A DNA stretch of 55,913 nucleotides from Hydrogenophilaceae bacterium (GCA_013389015.1 JACAEE010000047.1:1-55913); one strand, 5' to 3'; shown: positions 1 to 9,378, numbered from the stretch's first letter. Translations and numbers: made by a program. The notes: a model not told the origin generated them from the letters alone.

Positions 1-177
1 GCGCCCTTGAGCGATGATGGCCCCGTCGCGCTGCCGGCCATCCCGGCATGACGGCCGGCCTGGCCTCGCCAGCGATCACGATGCCCGCCGGCTCGTACAC
101 CACAGGATGGGACACGATCCAACTACACCCTTGAATTAGTCAGGGAGCGTTGAGTTTGCCATGCATTGGGGGAGCCA

Positions 178-573
178 ATGAAACAAATGATTGCGTTGCT
201 ATCAGCTGCCGCCGCTCTGTCGGGATGTAGCGATAGTTCATCGTCTTACGACGACGGATACGCTAGAGCCTCCGCGAGTCCTTACGAAAATTCCTTCAGA
301 GCGTCCGAAGACAGAGAACCGTTTGATGAGGACGCTGCGCGGGAGGCGGCAGAACGAGACCTGGCTTCTGAAGGTTACGATTACAGCTACGGTTGCACTG
401 ACGACTGCTCGGGCCATGAAGCGGGATGGCAGTGGAGAGCCGAGAACGGCTATTCGACTTATGGCAATAGCGAGAGCTTCGCGGAAGGCGGATATGCTTT
501 CGACGAGGCGCTAGAAAGTCGTGTCGAGGAAATGAGAGATGACTACGAGGCTGGTCTCGACCCCGATTATTGA
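178..573 (+). CDS. Small acidic lipoprotein, function unknown
   Basis: Encodes 131 aa. The N-terminus is a lipoprotein signal: Met-Lys, a hydrophobic stretch, then the lipobox LSGC with the lipidated Cys at residue 17. The mature part is Ser/Tyr/Glu-rich, very acidic and lacks further membrane segments. Residues 73-86 read CTDDCSGHEAGWQW, a Cys-x3-CSGHEAG motif I associate with short bacterial proteins of unknown role. I chose ATG 178 over the TTG at 166 because GGGGGA at 168-173 is a good ribosome binding site for it. It is isolated, with no gene I recognise in 1-177. I infer an exported envelope lipoprotein and cannot assign a function. Confidence 0.65.
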   Translation: MKQMIALLSAAAALSGCSDSSSSYDDGYARASASPYENSFRASEDREPFDEDAAREAAERDLASEGYDYSYGCTDDCSGHEAGWQWRAENGYSTYGNSESFAEGGYAFDEALESRVEEMRDDYEAGLDPDY

Positions 574-1722
574 GCCAGCCGCATGAAGCTGTGTGCGAAC
601 GTCCGCTTTGGAGCTGCGTGCGTCGAACGTCTGCTCGCGGGATTCCTCCTGGACTAATTGATGTTAGGCCGCACCACGTCGGTGCTAGGAAGATCTGCGG
701 GGGATTTGCGGAGGTGATAGTCCGCGCAATTCCGTGCAATATCGGACTCTTACTTGGCCATTCTTCGCTGCCGGCGGTATCATTGAGGGTAGCAAGTGCT
801 CCCCAATTTGGAGAGACTGGCGTGTGTTCAAGCAGCTACGGCGAGCGAGAAAGTTATCTTCTGGCACCATTTGTTCGTTCTTGCGGACCCCGCCAGCTTC
901 CACTCATCGGAACGCCGCGAACGCCCTGAGCGGTCTTGCAAAACTGTGGGCTGAAAATCGAGCGTCTTGTCGCCGCCGGTTCGGGGGCGCGCGTGTCCAT
1001 TTCATATGCCCGCGCTACGCCCTTCGTACGCTGCGATTAGCGGTGCTGGCGCGCGGCCTTCTGTGCGGCGCGCGCGGACGCATCAGCGTGTCGGCGATCG
1101 AAGCCCCAAGCGCAGCGCCAATTTGATGGACGGATAGCTGGGGAAATCCCGTCTGTCGGCGCTGGCCGCGCGCGCCTCGTTCGAGCGCGGCGCTCAACCG
1201 TTGCCGCGAAGCCGGCGTCGCTGCGCCGTAGGGCGTCTCAGGGATCATGATGGGCGGACGCGACTTGGGCGAGGCGCTGGTCGATCACCCGCTTGCGCCG
1301 CTCGCGTCCGCAACAGGATCCCCACTGTGGGGCGCGCCATGGGACCGCGCTTCGCGCGCCGCTTCGCACGGCGGTTGCTGGAGCTCAGCGGCAACAAAGC
1401 GGCGATCATCCGCCTTCAGCGGATCCCGACTTGGCCCTGCGCGGTGCGGCGTTCGCGGCGATGAGGCTGAGGGTCAGAGGCGCACGAGGGCTGCCGCCGC
1501 ATCGCCCTTTGGGGGGATTGCGCGGCGCAAGCGGGACGGGCTCGAGCGTAGAACATCGGACGAACATCCTGGTGGAGGAGCGCCGCTGGGGCGTGCGGCT
1601 GGCGTGGGCGCGCAACATGATCTTCGCTCACGAGAGAATTAATATTGACAGGGCGACGGCGGCGATGGACCCTGCGGCATGCGCCGAAGAGCGCGGGCTA
1701 CGCTTGGCCAACGGGAGGGACC
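574..1722. other. Long region without a recognisable gene
   Basis: About 1.15 kb between the lipoprotein and the TonB receptor. Open frames here are short, Arg/Ala-rich and overlap in several frames, as expected for GC-rich non-coding or decayed DNA. The only structure I can support is the 110-bp sequence at 863-972, nearly repeated at 22223-22332. A TTGACA at 1645-1650 upstream of the receptor has no convincing -10 partner. I read the region as decayed mobile-element DNA followed by the receptor's upstream region. Confidence 0.5.
863..972. repeat. Element-end repeat, copy 1
   Basis: 110 bp matching 22223-22332 in the same orientation without gaps. I count about seven mismatches (near 94% identity). 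The other copy lies immediately before a tRNA-Ser attachment core at 22334. Here the similarity stops at the same point, but the expected core is missing and unrelated sequence follows. I infer a right-hand end of a related integrated element whose attachment core was lost. Confidence 0.75.
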
Positions 1723-3861
1723 ATGAATATCCACGCATTGTGGTTGAGCGCATCTGTGCTCACGCTGGGATGGACTGGCGCGGCCCTCGCGCAGACCTCC
1801 GACGAACCGGAAGGCGCCGCGAGCGAGGAAATCGTCGTCACGGCCGAGCGCCGCAGCACGAGCCTGCAGACGACGGGGATTTCGGCGTCGGTGCTCACCG
1901 GCGAGGACCTCGCCGATCGCGGCGTCACCTACGTCGATCAGCTGCAATTCATCACGCCGGCGGCGACGGTGAACAATTTCGGGCAGGGGATCGATTTCAA
2001 CATCCGCGGCATCGGCAAGGCCGAACACAACACGCAGACGACGACGGGCGTCATCACCTATCGCGACGGCGTGGCGACGTTCCCCGGCTATTTCACCGCT
2101 GAGCCCTACTACGACATCGCGCGCGTAGAGATCTTGCGCGGGCCGCAGGGGACGTTCGTGGGCCAGAACGCGACGGGCGGGGCGGTGTTCGTCACGTCGA
2201 ACAGTCCCGTCATCAATGGCGGCCATCACGGCTATATCGCCGGCCAGCTCGGCAATTACAGTAATGTCGCGCTGCAGGGTGCGATCAATCTGCCGATTAG
2301 CGATACGCTCGCGGCGCGCGTCGCCTTCAACGGCGACATGCGCGACAGCTTTTACGACATCACCGGGCCGTACACGGGCGATGACGGCGTGCGCATGGCG
2401 AGTGCGCGCTTCGGGCTCCTATGGGAGCCGACGGATGCGCTCTCGGTGCTGTGGAAGACCGATCTCAATTATCTCGATCTCAGCGCCTATCCATCGGATC
2501 CTGTGAACTCCACGAACAGCCTGTTCGAGATCACGCAGAACGCCGATCTGGTCGCGCTCGACCGGGGCGTGCGCTCGGTGCTGGAAGTGAACTACCAGTT
2601 CGGCGGCGGGATCACGCTGCGGTCGGTGAGCGGCTACCAGGAAGCCAACACCGCCTATAAGGCCGACCTTGACGGCACAAGCGTGGGCAACAGGACGTTC
2701 CGGGACTCGGTCGACGAAGTGATCTGGTCGCAGGAGTTCAACCTGATTTCGCCGGATGCTCAGCCGTTCTCCTGGGTGCTGGGCGGCATGTGGCAGTACG
2801 ACAAGTACACCTTCCGTCCGGGCGAGTTTGTGATTGGGTTGCCCGAAGGCAATCCGCTCACGGAATATGTGCTCGACGGCACGAATCCGAAGAACAGTTG
2901 GGCGGTGTTCGGGCAGGCTGGCTACGACCTGGCGCCGGGGCTCGAACTGACGGTCGGCGCGCGCTATTCGTACTCCGATACGACGAACAACATCTTCGTG
3001 ATGCAGTATGGCCTGCCGCTCACGCAAAACCAAAGCGCGGAATTTTCCAACCTCTCCGGCAAAGTCGCACTCAATTGGGAGGTCAACGACGACAACTTTC
3101 TATACGGCTTCGTCGCCACAGGCTTCCGGCCAGGTGGGTTGAACGTTCCCGTCGGTCTGGGGCCGCCGGCGCCGTTCGCCGAAGAAGAAGTGACCAGCTA
3201 TGAGGTCGGCTGGAAGGCCATCTGGTTCGATGGGCGTCTGCACACGCAGACTAACGCCTTCTATAATGAGTATGACGGCTTCCAGGTGATCATCGGCTAT
3301 CCCACGATCCCGGTGTTCGGCTTCGAACTCAACAATCCGAACACGACGACCATGTACGGGTTCGAGTTTCAGGCGCAGGCGACGCTGGGCGATCTTTCCG
3401 TCGATGTGGGTCTTGGCCTGCTGAAGAGCGAGCTCGGGGAGTTCTTCGCAACAGACCCGCGCGTTCCGGCGACGACGCCGTGCGATCCGGAGACCGGCCC
3501 GTCGAGCGCCTCATGCATCAATCTCGTTGGCCGCGAGCAGACCTATGCGCCGGAATTCACGTTCAACCTCGCCGCCCAGTACGTTTTCCGTCTTGACGGC
3601 GGCGACAGGCTCACGCCGCGGATCAACTACGGCCACGTCTCCGAACAATGGGCGACGCTGTTCCAGAACGTCGCGCGTGGAGACAACATCGAAGCGCGCA
3701 ACGTGGTGAACGGGCAGCTCGCGTGGACGCATGGCGATCTGGTCGTCACGCTCTACGGCACGAACCTGACCGATCAAGAATATGTGGGCGCGATCAACTC
3801 CGGCCTCCGGTTCGCCGGTCCTCCACGACAATACGGGATCCGTCTGATGCGCGTGTTCTGA
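1723..3861 (+). CDS. TonB-dependent outer-membrane receptor
   Basis: A 712-aa receptor for TonB-energised uptake across the outer membrane. Residues 1-23 form a signal peptide ending ALA, followed by the mature start QTSDEPEG. A TonB-box-like segment EEIVVTAERR lies at about 35-44. A plug domain follows (VEILRGPQGTFVGQNATGG is typical), then a 22-strand-type barrel ending in the aromatic C-terminus RVF. I chose ATG 1723 because GGGAGGGA (1713-1720) precedes it and it begins the signal peptide; the frame is open upstream but lacks such a signal. The downstream TetR, esterase and MFS genes suggest uptake of an ester or ester-linked natural product. The ligand cannot be read from sequence. Confidence 0.93.
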   Translation: MNIHALWLSASVLTLGWTGAALAQTSDEPEGAASEEIVVTAERRSTSLQTTGISASVLTGEDLADRGVTYVDQLQFITPAATVNNFGQGIDFNIRGIGKAEHNTQTTTGVITYRDGVATFPGYFTAEPYYDIARVEILRGPQGTFVGQNATGGAVFVTSNSPVINGGHHGYIAGQLGNYSNVALQGAINLPISDTLAARVAFNGDMRDSFYDITGPYTGDDGVRMASARFGLLWEPTDALSVLWKTDLNYLDLSAYPSDPVNSTNSLFEITQNADLVALDRGVRSVLEVNYQFGGGITLRSVSGYQEANTAYKADLDGTSVGNRTFRDSVDEVIWSQEFNLISPDAQPFSWVLGGMWQYDKYTFRPGEFVIGLPEGNPLTEYVLDGTNPKNSWAVFGQAGYDLAPGLELTVGARYSYSDTTNNIFVMQYGLPLTQNQSAEFSNLSGKVALNWEVNDDNFLYGFVATGFRPGGLNVPVGLGPPAPFAEEEVTSYEVGWKAIWFDGRLHTQTNAFYNEYDGFQVIIGYPTIPVFGFELNNPNTTTMYGFEFQAQATLGDLSVDVGLGLLKSELGEFFATDPRVPATTPCDPETGPSSASCINLVGREQTYAPEFTFNLAAQYVFRLDGGDRLTPRINYGHVSEQWATLFQNVARGDNIEARNVVNGQLAWTHGDLVVTLYGTNLTDQEYVGAINSGLRFAGPPRQYGIRLMRVF

Positions 3862-3977
3862 CCGCCGCCGCTCGCGGATCCGCTGACAAGAACCGGCTGG
3901 GCGCGGAGCTAGTTTTGGGAGGGATCTTGACGGATTCGGCTCGGCCGTTTTCATACCAGCGCGAAAGGGTTGGCGCG

Positions 3978-4652
3978 ATGTCAGATGGCGCACGAGCCAA
4001 ACGCGGTCGCCGGACGAAAGCAGAGCAGCGCGCCGAGAGTTTGGAGCAGATTCTCGACGCGGCGGAGTACTTGTTCTCGAAACACGGCCTTTATGGCGTG
4101 ACGCTGCGCGACGTGGCGCAGCGCGTGGGCATTCATACGACGCTGCTGCACTACTATTTCAAGGACAAGAAGGACCTGTTTGAAACGGTGTTCGCGCGCC
4201 GCGCGGGCGTGACCAGCGGTCGGCGGATGGTGGCGCTCGAACAGTACGAAACCGCCGCGGGAGCGCACCCGACCGTAGAAGGCGCGCTGCACGCCTTTCT
4301 CGACACGGACCTGGATCTCTATTTTGAGGGCGGCGAACTCTGGATGAACTACGCCGCCTTCTGCGCCCGGGTCAGCAACACGCCGGAAGGCGCGGTGCTG
4401 ATGGACGTTCACTTCGACCCGGTCGTGCTCAAACTCGTCAGCATCTTGAAGCGGGCGCTGCCGGACTACCCGGACGAAGACATCTTCTGGGGTTACCACT
4501 TCGTGACGGGCGCGCTGATGAACACGCTCGCCCGCACCGGGCGCATCGACCGCCTCTCGGGCGGAGTCTGCCGCTCCGATGATTTTCCCGCGGTGAAGAA
4601 GCGCATCGCCAAGTTCATGGCGGCAGGGTTCCTGGCGCTGAAAGACGCCTAG
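3978..4652 (+). CDS. TetR/AcrR family transcriptional regulator
   Basis: 224 aa. A basic N-terminal tail (KRGRRTKAEQRAE) leads into a TetR-type helix-turn-helix at about residues 20-70, with the signature GVTLRDVAQRVGIHTTLLHYYF. The rest is helical and ligand-binding, with no family-specific residue I can name. The open frame extends back into the TonB gene, but ATG 3978 gives the normal family length. It lies 116 bp after the receptor on the same strand and overlaps the esterase stop tail-to-tail by 4 bp. It probably represses the receptor and/or the esterase-MFS pair in response to the imported substrate. That role is inferred from position. Confidence 0.9.
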   Translation: MSDGARAKRGRRTKAEQRAESLEQILDAAEYLFSKHGLYGVTLRDVAQRVGIHTTLLHYYFKDKKDLFETVFARRAGVTSGRRMVALEQYETAAGAHPTVEGALHAFLDTDLDLYFEGGELWMNYAAFCARVSNTPEGAVLMDVHFDPVVLKLVSILKRALPDYPDEDIFWGYHFVTGALMNTLARTGRIDRLSGGVCRSDDFPAVKKRIAKFMAAGFLALKDA

Positions 4653-6328
4653 AGGCCGACGCCCCGGCAGGCGTCTTGCGCGGCGAGCGGGGGCGAGAGG
4701 ATGCCGGTGTTCCAGTTCCAGGCGAGGTCGCCGCGCGCGCGGCGCCGGCACACGGCCTGCTCATGCAAGGCGAACATCCCGGGAAGGAGGTGCTCCGAGG
4801 GGCGCGGCGCATCGGCGAAATGCATGTAGGCCCCTGAGGCTCCGTAGCGCGGCCAGTGTGGCGCGCCCGCTGCTTCGGGCTGGCCCGCGCGCGCGAAGCT
4901 TGCCCAATAGCCGACCATCGCGTCGGAGAACTGCGCCTCCTGCGGCGTCATGGGGATTCTCGGCCAGAATTGCGGCGTGCGATCGAGCGTGCCGAACATG
5001 TAGGGCAATTCGCTGGCGTGAAAGCCATGCAGACCCGCGGAATCCGCCTGCGGATAGCCGTGATCGAACAGATAGAGAAAAGCTGGGGCGCCGAGCGCGG
5101 TCTGGTTGCGCGCGAGCCGCTCCGCAGTCCAGCCATAGAGCGCGTCGCGCGTGGCGGCCAGGATGCTCTCACGCAGGTCGGCGCTCGGATAAAGGCGCAG
5201 AAACTCATCGGCCAGATCGAAATAACGTTCGCGGATGGCGCCTTCGTAGTCCGCCGCGCTCGCTGGCGTCGGCGGAGCGAGGACGGTCAGCGAACGGATT
5301 TCGCCGCTGTTGAAGCCGACGAGCAGCGGCACGGGCGCTTGTTCGCCCCTGTCGAACACATCGACCAGCTGGCGCGGCAGGATCTGTCCGTCCACGGTTC
5401 CGAATGGCGCAAACCGCGCCGCCGCCGCCGCGTCGATCAGCGCGCGCGCATCCATGGTCCGCAGGGAGGCGATGTCGGGCGCGTTGAGCTGAGCGGCGAG
5501 GCGCGCTCCGCTCTGTTCTGCGCTCGCCAGGCCGAACCTGCCTTCGCGCAGTTCCGGCGTGGTGACCATGTACGCGCTCTGTGCGATCGCCTTCGCGAAC
5601 AGCCCGCGCGCGGCGGGCGCAGCCATGAGGTACAGGACGCTGAGGCCGCCGGCGGATTCACCCGCGATCGTTACGTTGGACGCATCGCCGCCGAAGGCGC
5701 CGATGTTGCGTTGAATCCAGCGCAGCGCTTCGATCTGATCGAGCGTGCCGTAATTGCCGGAAATGCCGGCCGGATGTTCGGCGCTGAGTTGGGGATGCGC
5801 AAGGTAGCCGAGCACGCCCAACCGATAATTGATGGAGACGACGACAAGACCTTCAGCGGCCAGGCGCGCGCCGTCGTACAGCGTCTCTTTGCTCGATCCG
5901 GTGAGAAACGCGCCGCCGTGAATCCAAACGAGGACCGGCGCATTGTGCGCATTGGCGGGCGCCCAGACGTTCAGCGTCAGGCAATCCTCGCTCATCGGCG
6001 TCAGATCCTGCGCGTAGATGTGCGCGAGCCGCGACAAGGGCTGCATGCAGGCAGGCCCGAATTCTGTCGCGCGCCGGACGCCTTGCCAGCGCGGCATCGG
6101 CGCGGGCGCTCTCCAGCGCGCCGGTCCGATGGGCGGCGCAGCATAGGGAACGCCCTTAAACACGCGCACCGCGCCTTCTCGCCGCCCCTCCATCGTTCCA
6201 GCGGGCGCCTCGACGAGCGGGCCCAGTTCGCCGTGCGGCGTGGGCGGCGCATCTGCAGATGCACATGATGCTAGGAGGAGGCATGCTGCGGCGAGCCATC
6301 CGACAGGGCGGCGGTCTGTGTAGTTCAT
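4649..6328 (-). CDS. Carboxylesterase type B, exported lipoprotein
   Basis: A 559-aa alpha/beta hydrolase of the carboxylesterase B family, which hydrolyses carboxylic esters. The N-terminus has a lipoprotein signal with lipobox LASC near residue 22, so it is probably anchored in the envelope. Family marks are EDCLTLNVW, oxyanion-hole WIHGGAF, nucleophile elbow AGESAGG (Ser near 224), an acidic residue in NSGEI and the catalytic His in GLHGFHASELPYMFG. Its start overlaps the MFS stop by 4 bp (6325-6328), so the two are translated from one minus-strand message. I infer that it cleaves a substrate brought in by the TonB receptor and that the MFS protein moves a product. Confidence 0.92.
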   Translation of the reverse strand: MNYTDRRPVGWLAAACLLLASCASADAPPTPHGELGPLVEAPAGTMEGRREGAVRVFKGVPYAAPPIGPARWRAPAPMPRWQGVRRATEFGPACMQPLSRLAHIYAQDLTPMSEDCLTLNVWAPANAHNAPVLVWIHGGAFLTGSSKETLYDGARLAAEGLVVVSINYRLGVLGYLAHPQLSAEHPAGISGNYGTLDQIEALRWIQRNIGAFGGDASNVTIAGESAGGLSVLYLMAAPAARGLFAKAIAQSAYMVTTPELREGRFGLASAEQSGARLAAQLNAPDIASLRTMDARALIDAAAAARFAPFGTVDGQILPRQLVDVFDRGEQAPVPLLVGFNSGEIRSLTVLAPPTPASAADYEGAIRERYFDLADEFLRLYPSADLRESILAATRDALYGWTAERLARNQTALGAPAFLYLFDHGYPQADSAGLHGFHASELPYMFGTLDRTPQFWPRIPMTPQEAQFSDAMVGYWASFARAGQPEAAGAPHWPRYGASGAYMHFADAPRPSEHLLPGMFALHEQAVCRRRARGDLAWNWNTGILSPPLAAQDACRGVGL

Positions 6329-7665
6329 GACGCGGCGTCTCCGAGCGCGCGCCGTTCATTGCGGAACACGCGCGCCAAGATGAGGAAGAGCAGGATCGCT
6401 AAGGCGTAGAACGGCGTGAGTGTATACAGGGCGATCTGCAGAGAATTGGCGGGAAAGCTGGCTCTGAAGAAGTCGCTGGCCGCGCCCACATAGGTTGGTC
6501 CGAGCCCAAGGCCGATCAGGTTCATCACCAGCAGCAGCAGCGCGCCGGACATGACGCGCTGGTCGGGCCGCACTTCCTGCTGAACCAGCGCGACCGACGA
6601 AGAGAGGTAGAAGTAGTTGAGGAAAGTCGGGCCGATGAGGAGCAGGGTCGCGAGTTGCCAGGACGGCGCCCACACGAAGCCGATATAGAACGGCACGGCC
6701 AGCGCAAGCGATATGGCGGGGACGGTGGCGTACGCGAGTTTCGAGCGCCGCGTGAACCGATCAATAACCCAGCCTGAGACGAAGATGCCGGCGCTCATCG
6801 CGACGCCCACAACGAGCGCGTAATAGACGGCGACCTCCTCAAGCGACATGCCCTTTTCGCGCATGAGGAACAGCGTCGTGAAATTGCCCATGCCGTAGGT
6901 GATGAATTGCGTCGCGCCGCCGCCAAGCGCGGCAAGCATGAGCGTGGGCCGGGAGAAGAACATCGCAAATGTCGCCGCGAAGCCGGAGCGGGCGGTGGCG
7001 GCGGCGGCTTGATCCGGAACCGGATCAAGGCCGCCTCGGCGGGGTTCGCGGACAAAGAGATAGACGGCGATCGCGGCGACAATCCCGACGGCGCCAAGCA
7101 CAAGGAAGGCGTAGCGCCAGCTGAACGCGGCTGCGATCGACGCGCCGAAGGCGATTCCGAGCGCAGCCCCGATCGGGGGGCCCAGATTGAAGATGCCGAG
7201 CGCTGTGCCGCGCCGGCCAGGCGGAAAGTAGTCTGAAATGATCGCGTAGGACGGGGGAACGCCTCCCGCTTCGCCGACGCCGACGGCCATGCGAGCGGCG
7301 ACAAGCTGCGGATAGTTTGCAGCCAGGCCGCAGGCCATCGTCGCCGCGCTCCAGGTCGCGCAGGCGATCGAGAGCACCTTGACCCGATTGGTCTTGTCGG
7401 CCAGCCAGCCGACTGGGATCGAGATAAAGCAATAGAAGAGCGCGAAGTAGAGTCCGCCGATCAGGCCCAGCTCGCCATCGGTGACATGCAGCGTGTCTTG
7501 GATGGGCTTGGCCAGGATCGACAGAAGCTGCCGATCCAGGAAGTTCAATACGTAGACGAAGCACAGCATGCCCAGCACGAACCAGGCGCGTGCGTCGGGG
7601 GCGGCGGCGACCGCATGGGCGCGGCTGTCGAAGCAGTCTTCCGCCGGAGACTTGTATGCGGTCAT
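6325..7665 (-). CDS. MFS transporter, spinster-like
   Basis: A 446-aa inner-membrane transporter with about 12 hydrophobic segments in two halves. TM1 carries NFLDRQLLSILAKPIQ, and the loop after TM2 has GWLADKTNRVKVL, the MFS motif A. This N-terminal pattern is typical of the spinster-like (Spns) MFS proteins frequent beside TonB receptors in alphaproteobacteria. It is the first gene of a two-gene minus-strand operon with the esterase (4-bp overlap). It probably imports or exports a small organic acid or alcohol product. Direction and substrate are not readable. Confidence 0.92.
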   Translation of the reverse strand: MTAYKSPAEDCFDSRAHAVAAAPDARAWFVLGMLCFVYVLNFLDRQLLSILAKPIQDTLHVTDGELGLIGGLYFALFYCFISIPVGWLADKTNRVKVLSIACATWSAATMACGLAANYPQLVAARMAVGVGEAGGVPPSYAIISDYFPPGRRGTALGIFNLGPPIGAALGIAFGASIAAAFSWRYAFLVLGAVGIVAAIAVYLFVREPRRGGLDPVPDQAAAATARSGFAATFAMFFSRPTLMLAALGGGATQFITYGMGNFTTLFLMREKGMSLEEVAVYYALVVGVAMSAGIFVSGWVIDRFTRRSKLAYATVPAISLALAVPFYIGFVWAPSWQLATLLLIGPTFLNYFYLSSSVALVQQEVRPDQRVMSGALLLLVMNLIGLGLGPTYVGAASDFFRASFPANSLQIALYTLTPFYALAILLFLILARVFRNERRALGDAAS

Positions 7666-7836
7666 CGTTCGGAGGCCGCGCTGCCAGGGGAGATCAAGGA
7701 GGCGTGAAGCGAACCCCGATGCTGCGCAGCAATCGGCGCGAAGGTCTCAATCCGCACCCGGCCCCCCCAACTAAAGATCGATCCTGCGCGTCGACTTGGA
7801 GCCATCTTGCCGCCGCCACGGCGACAACGTCAATAC

Positions 7837-7854
7837 TCACTCATGAACGAATGA
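7837..7854. promoter_or_regulatory. Possible TetR-type operator
   Basis: An imperfect 18-bp inverted repeat, TCACTCATGAACGAATGA, in which 12 of 18 positions match the reverse complement. It lies 172 bp upstream of the MFS start and resembles the partly palindromic sites TetR proteins bind. I found no matching copy before the TonB receptor, so this is weak. Confidence 0.2.
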
Positions 7855-7899
7855 AGATTTTTGGCGCGGGCGGCTGCGCGTGCGCGCTCCCAATGCGCA

Positions 7900-8006
7900 C
7901 CGACGCGCGACTTCGTCCGTTAGCGTAGGGCAAGGCCGATGCGCCCCGGTAGTTCATAAGTAAAATCAGATGGATAGGGCCATAGTCTGGCGGAGAGGGA
8001 GGGATT
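7900..8006. repeat. Attachment site 1 and flank (left end of block A)
   Basis: The core 7986-8006 is identical over 21 bp to 37472-37492, which is the 3' end of tRNA-Ser(CGA) including CCA, read on the minus strand. The flank 7900-7985 is also similar to 37380-37471, with one gap of about 6 bp; both contain TTCGTCCGTTA and AAAATCAGATGGATA. This is the distal duplicate of a tRNA 3' end left by site-specific integration. Confidence 0.85.
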
Positions 8007-8182
8007 GGGGCGCCCTTTGTTTCCATGGCTCGCGGGGTGGCGCGTCAAAAAATACCGTGGTTTATCCCGGCTGGTCGTGGGTAGCGTCGTGGATAGCGCG
8101 CGCGAAGCAGGGAAATATCGTTAACAGGTCATTTGCTGACCGTGAGTCAGAAGGTCGCACACAACCTTGGATTCCATGTGCG

Positions 8183-8983
8183 ATGGCCGACGAACAGCTT
8201 TTCCTTGCGCCCATAAATGACCGCTTCCGCGAGGCCGTCCGCGATGATGAGAACGCAAAGCCGTGGTTGGTATTCGCGGATGAGCTAGCTCGCGTCGGCC
8301 TAGCGCTGCTGCACGACATTGAAGTCCCGACTTATGACGGCCGAAAGTTTGCTGCCGCTGGAATCTTCGCACGCGCGCATCAATCGCTTCAGGCCGCAGT
8401 GATTGTGATTGAGCGCGGGATGGTAGGTGACGGCCGTGCTATTCTGCGAACCGTCGTGGAAGCGGCAATAGCGCTCAACGCTCTCGCGAACGATGAGAAC
8501 TTTGGTCAGCGCTTGGCGAGCGCGTCGCACGCCGACAGTCTCAAGCTGACGAACATGCTCCTGAATAAACCCGACATCCGAGCGGAGGTGTCGGCCGAAG
8601 ACATCGCACTTCTGGAAGCAACGCGCGACCAACTCATGGCGATGCCAAAGGAAGAGCGCAGTTCGATCATTTGGGATCAGGTTGCGCAAAAACACTGCCC
8701 CGATCTCTATGATACGCTTTATCGTCTGCTCTCGATGGACGGGACGCACATAAACGCGGGCTCACTGGCGCGCCGCTTCGAGCGCAACGGCGAAGACTTC
8801 ACGATGATGAAGGTCGGACCCGATGTCGAAGGACTCGTCAGTGCGCTTCAAGCGGCGTGCGCCGCCTTCCTGCACTCCATAGAACCCTTCGTGAAGCTCT
8901 ACCCCGTGTCGGGATACGCCGAGAAAGTCGATGTGCTTGTTCAGCGATTGAAGGCAATGGAAGCCGTCGAAATTGCTTGGTGA
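8183..8983 (+). CDS. DUF5677-like protein
   Basis: 266 aa, largely helical. The central part (RAHQSLQAAVIVIERGMVG... ILRTVVEAAIALNAL) resembles the DUF5677 family, helical proteins often carried on mobile and defence DNA and sometimes compared with HEPN folds. No catalytic motif is plain to me. I chose ATG 8183 (MADEQLFLAP) because the frame upstream runs through the attachment core. It is the first gene of block A and lies 23 bp before the basic small protein, probably in one transcript. The family call is from memory of sequence texture; the function is unknown. Confidence 0.7.
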   Translation: MADEQLFLAPINDRFREAVRDDENAKPWLVFADELARVGLALLHDIEVPTYDGRKFAAAGIFARAHQSLQAAVIVIERGMVGDGRAILRTVVEAAIALNALANDENFGQRLASASHADSLKLTNMLLNKPDIRAEVSAEDIALLEATRDQLMAMPKEERSSIIWDQVAQKHCPDLYDTLYRLLSMDGTHINAGSLARRFERNGEDFTMMKVGPDVEGLVSALQAACAAFLHSIEPFVKLYPVSGYAEKVDVLVQRLKAMEAVEIAW

Positions 8984-9006
8984 GTCAACAGTCGAGGAGA
9001 AAGAAG

Positions 9007-9378
9007 ATGGTCGAAGTTGTCATTGTCGTTCGCGAATTCGGCCGCAAGAAGCCGGACTATTCGTTGAAATTCGAGCTTCCAACGTTGCCCCGACCTGGGG
9101 ACTACATCTCGATCAAGAAGCAGTGGCGCAAGGCGAACGCCGAGCGCGCGCTTGCGCGCGGCCGTGAGGATTCCGCCAAGTTTCGCAAGTCAAACCCGGA
9201 GAGTGTTCGCGCCTCGCAGCGCAAATGGAATGCTGCGAACAAGGAATACAAACGCCAAGCCGACCGCGACCGCTACGAGAGAGAGAAGGAAAAGCGCAAG
9301 GCCGCGCGCCGCGCTCGATATGCTGCGCGAAAGGCAATGGCGGTTATTGAGCGCCACGCTGCAACTCTCTCCTTATAG
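9007..9378 (+). CDS. Small basic protein, apparent two-part fusion
   Basis: 123 aa. Residues 1-38 are a beta-rich segment ending LPRPGDYISIKK. From about residue 39 the protein becomes strongly basic and helical, with Arg/Lys/Ala repeats such as SNPESVRASQRKWNAANKEY. That tail resembles the leaders of phage-type HNH proteins, but no HNH motif follows. The start is ATG 9007, preceded by GAGGAGA (8994-9000). The 3' end overlaps the convergent PIN gene by 6 bp. It may bind nucleic acid. The change of composition suggests recombination between two unrelated genes. Confidence 0.6.
   Translation: MVEVVIVVREFGRKKPDYSLKFELPTLPRPGDYISIKKQWRKANAERALARGREDSAKFRKSNPESVRASQRKWNAANKEYKRQADRDRYEREKEKRKAARRARYAARKAMAVIERHAATLSL

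Larger units (their letters stand above)
7666..8182. other. Intergenic region with upstream flank and attachment site
   Basis: The stretch lies between the divergent MFS gene (minus) and the first gene of block A (plus). It holds the upstream region of the MFS-esterase operon, an element-end flank at 7900-7985 resembling the DNA beside tRNA-Ser, and the attachment core 7986-8006. An open frame starts at 7970 and runs in frame into the next gene, but its first 71 codons cross the attachment core and look non-coding. Confidence 0.6.

Noticed and set aside
1-177. C-terminal end of a gene entering from the left
   Set aside because: An open stretch ends in TGA at 132-134 but has a stop at 15-17, leaving too little to identify.
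4856-6268. 470-aa open frame on the plus strand
   Set aside because: It is antisense to the esterase, is Arg/Ala-rich, and shows no domain; the minus frame has all carboxylesterase motifs.
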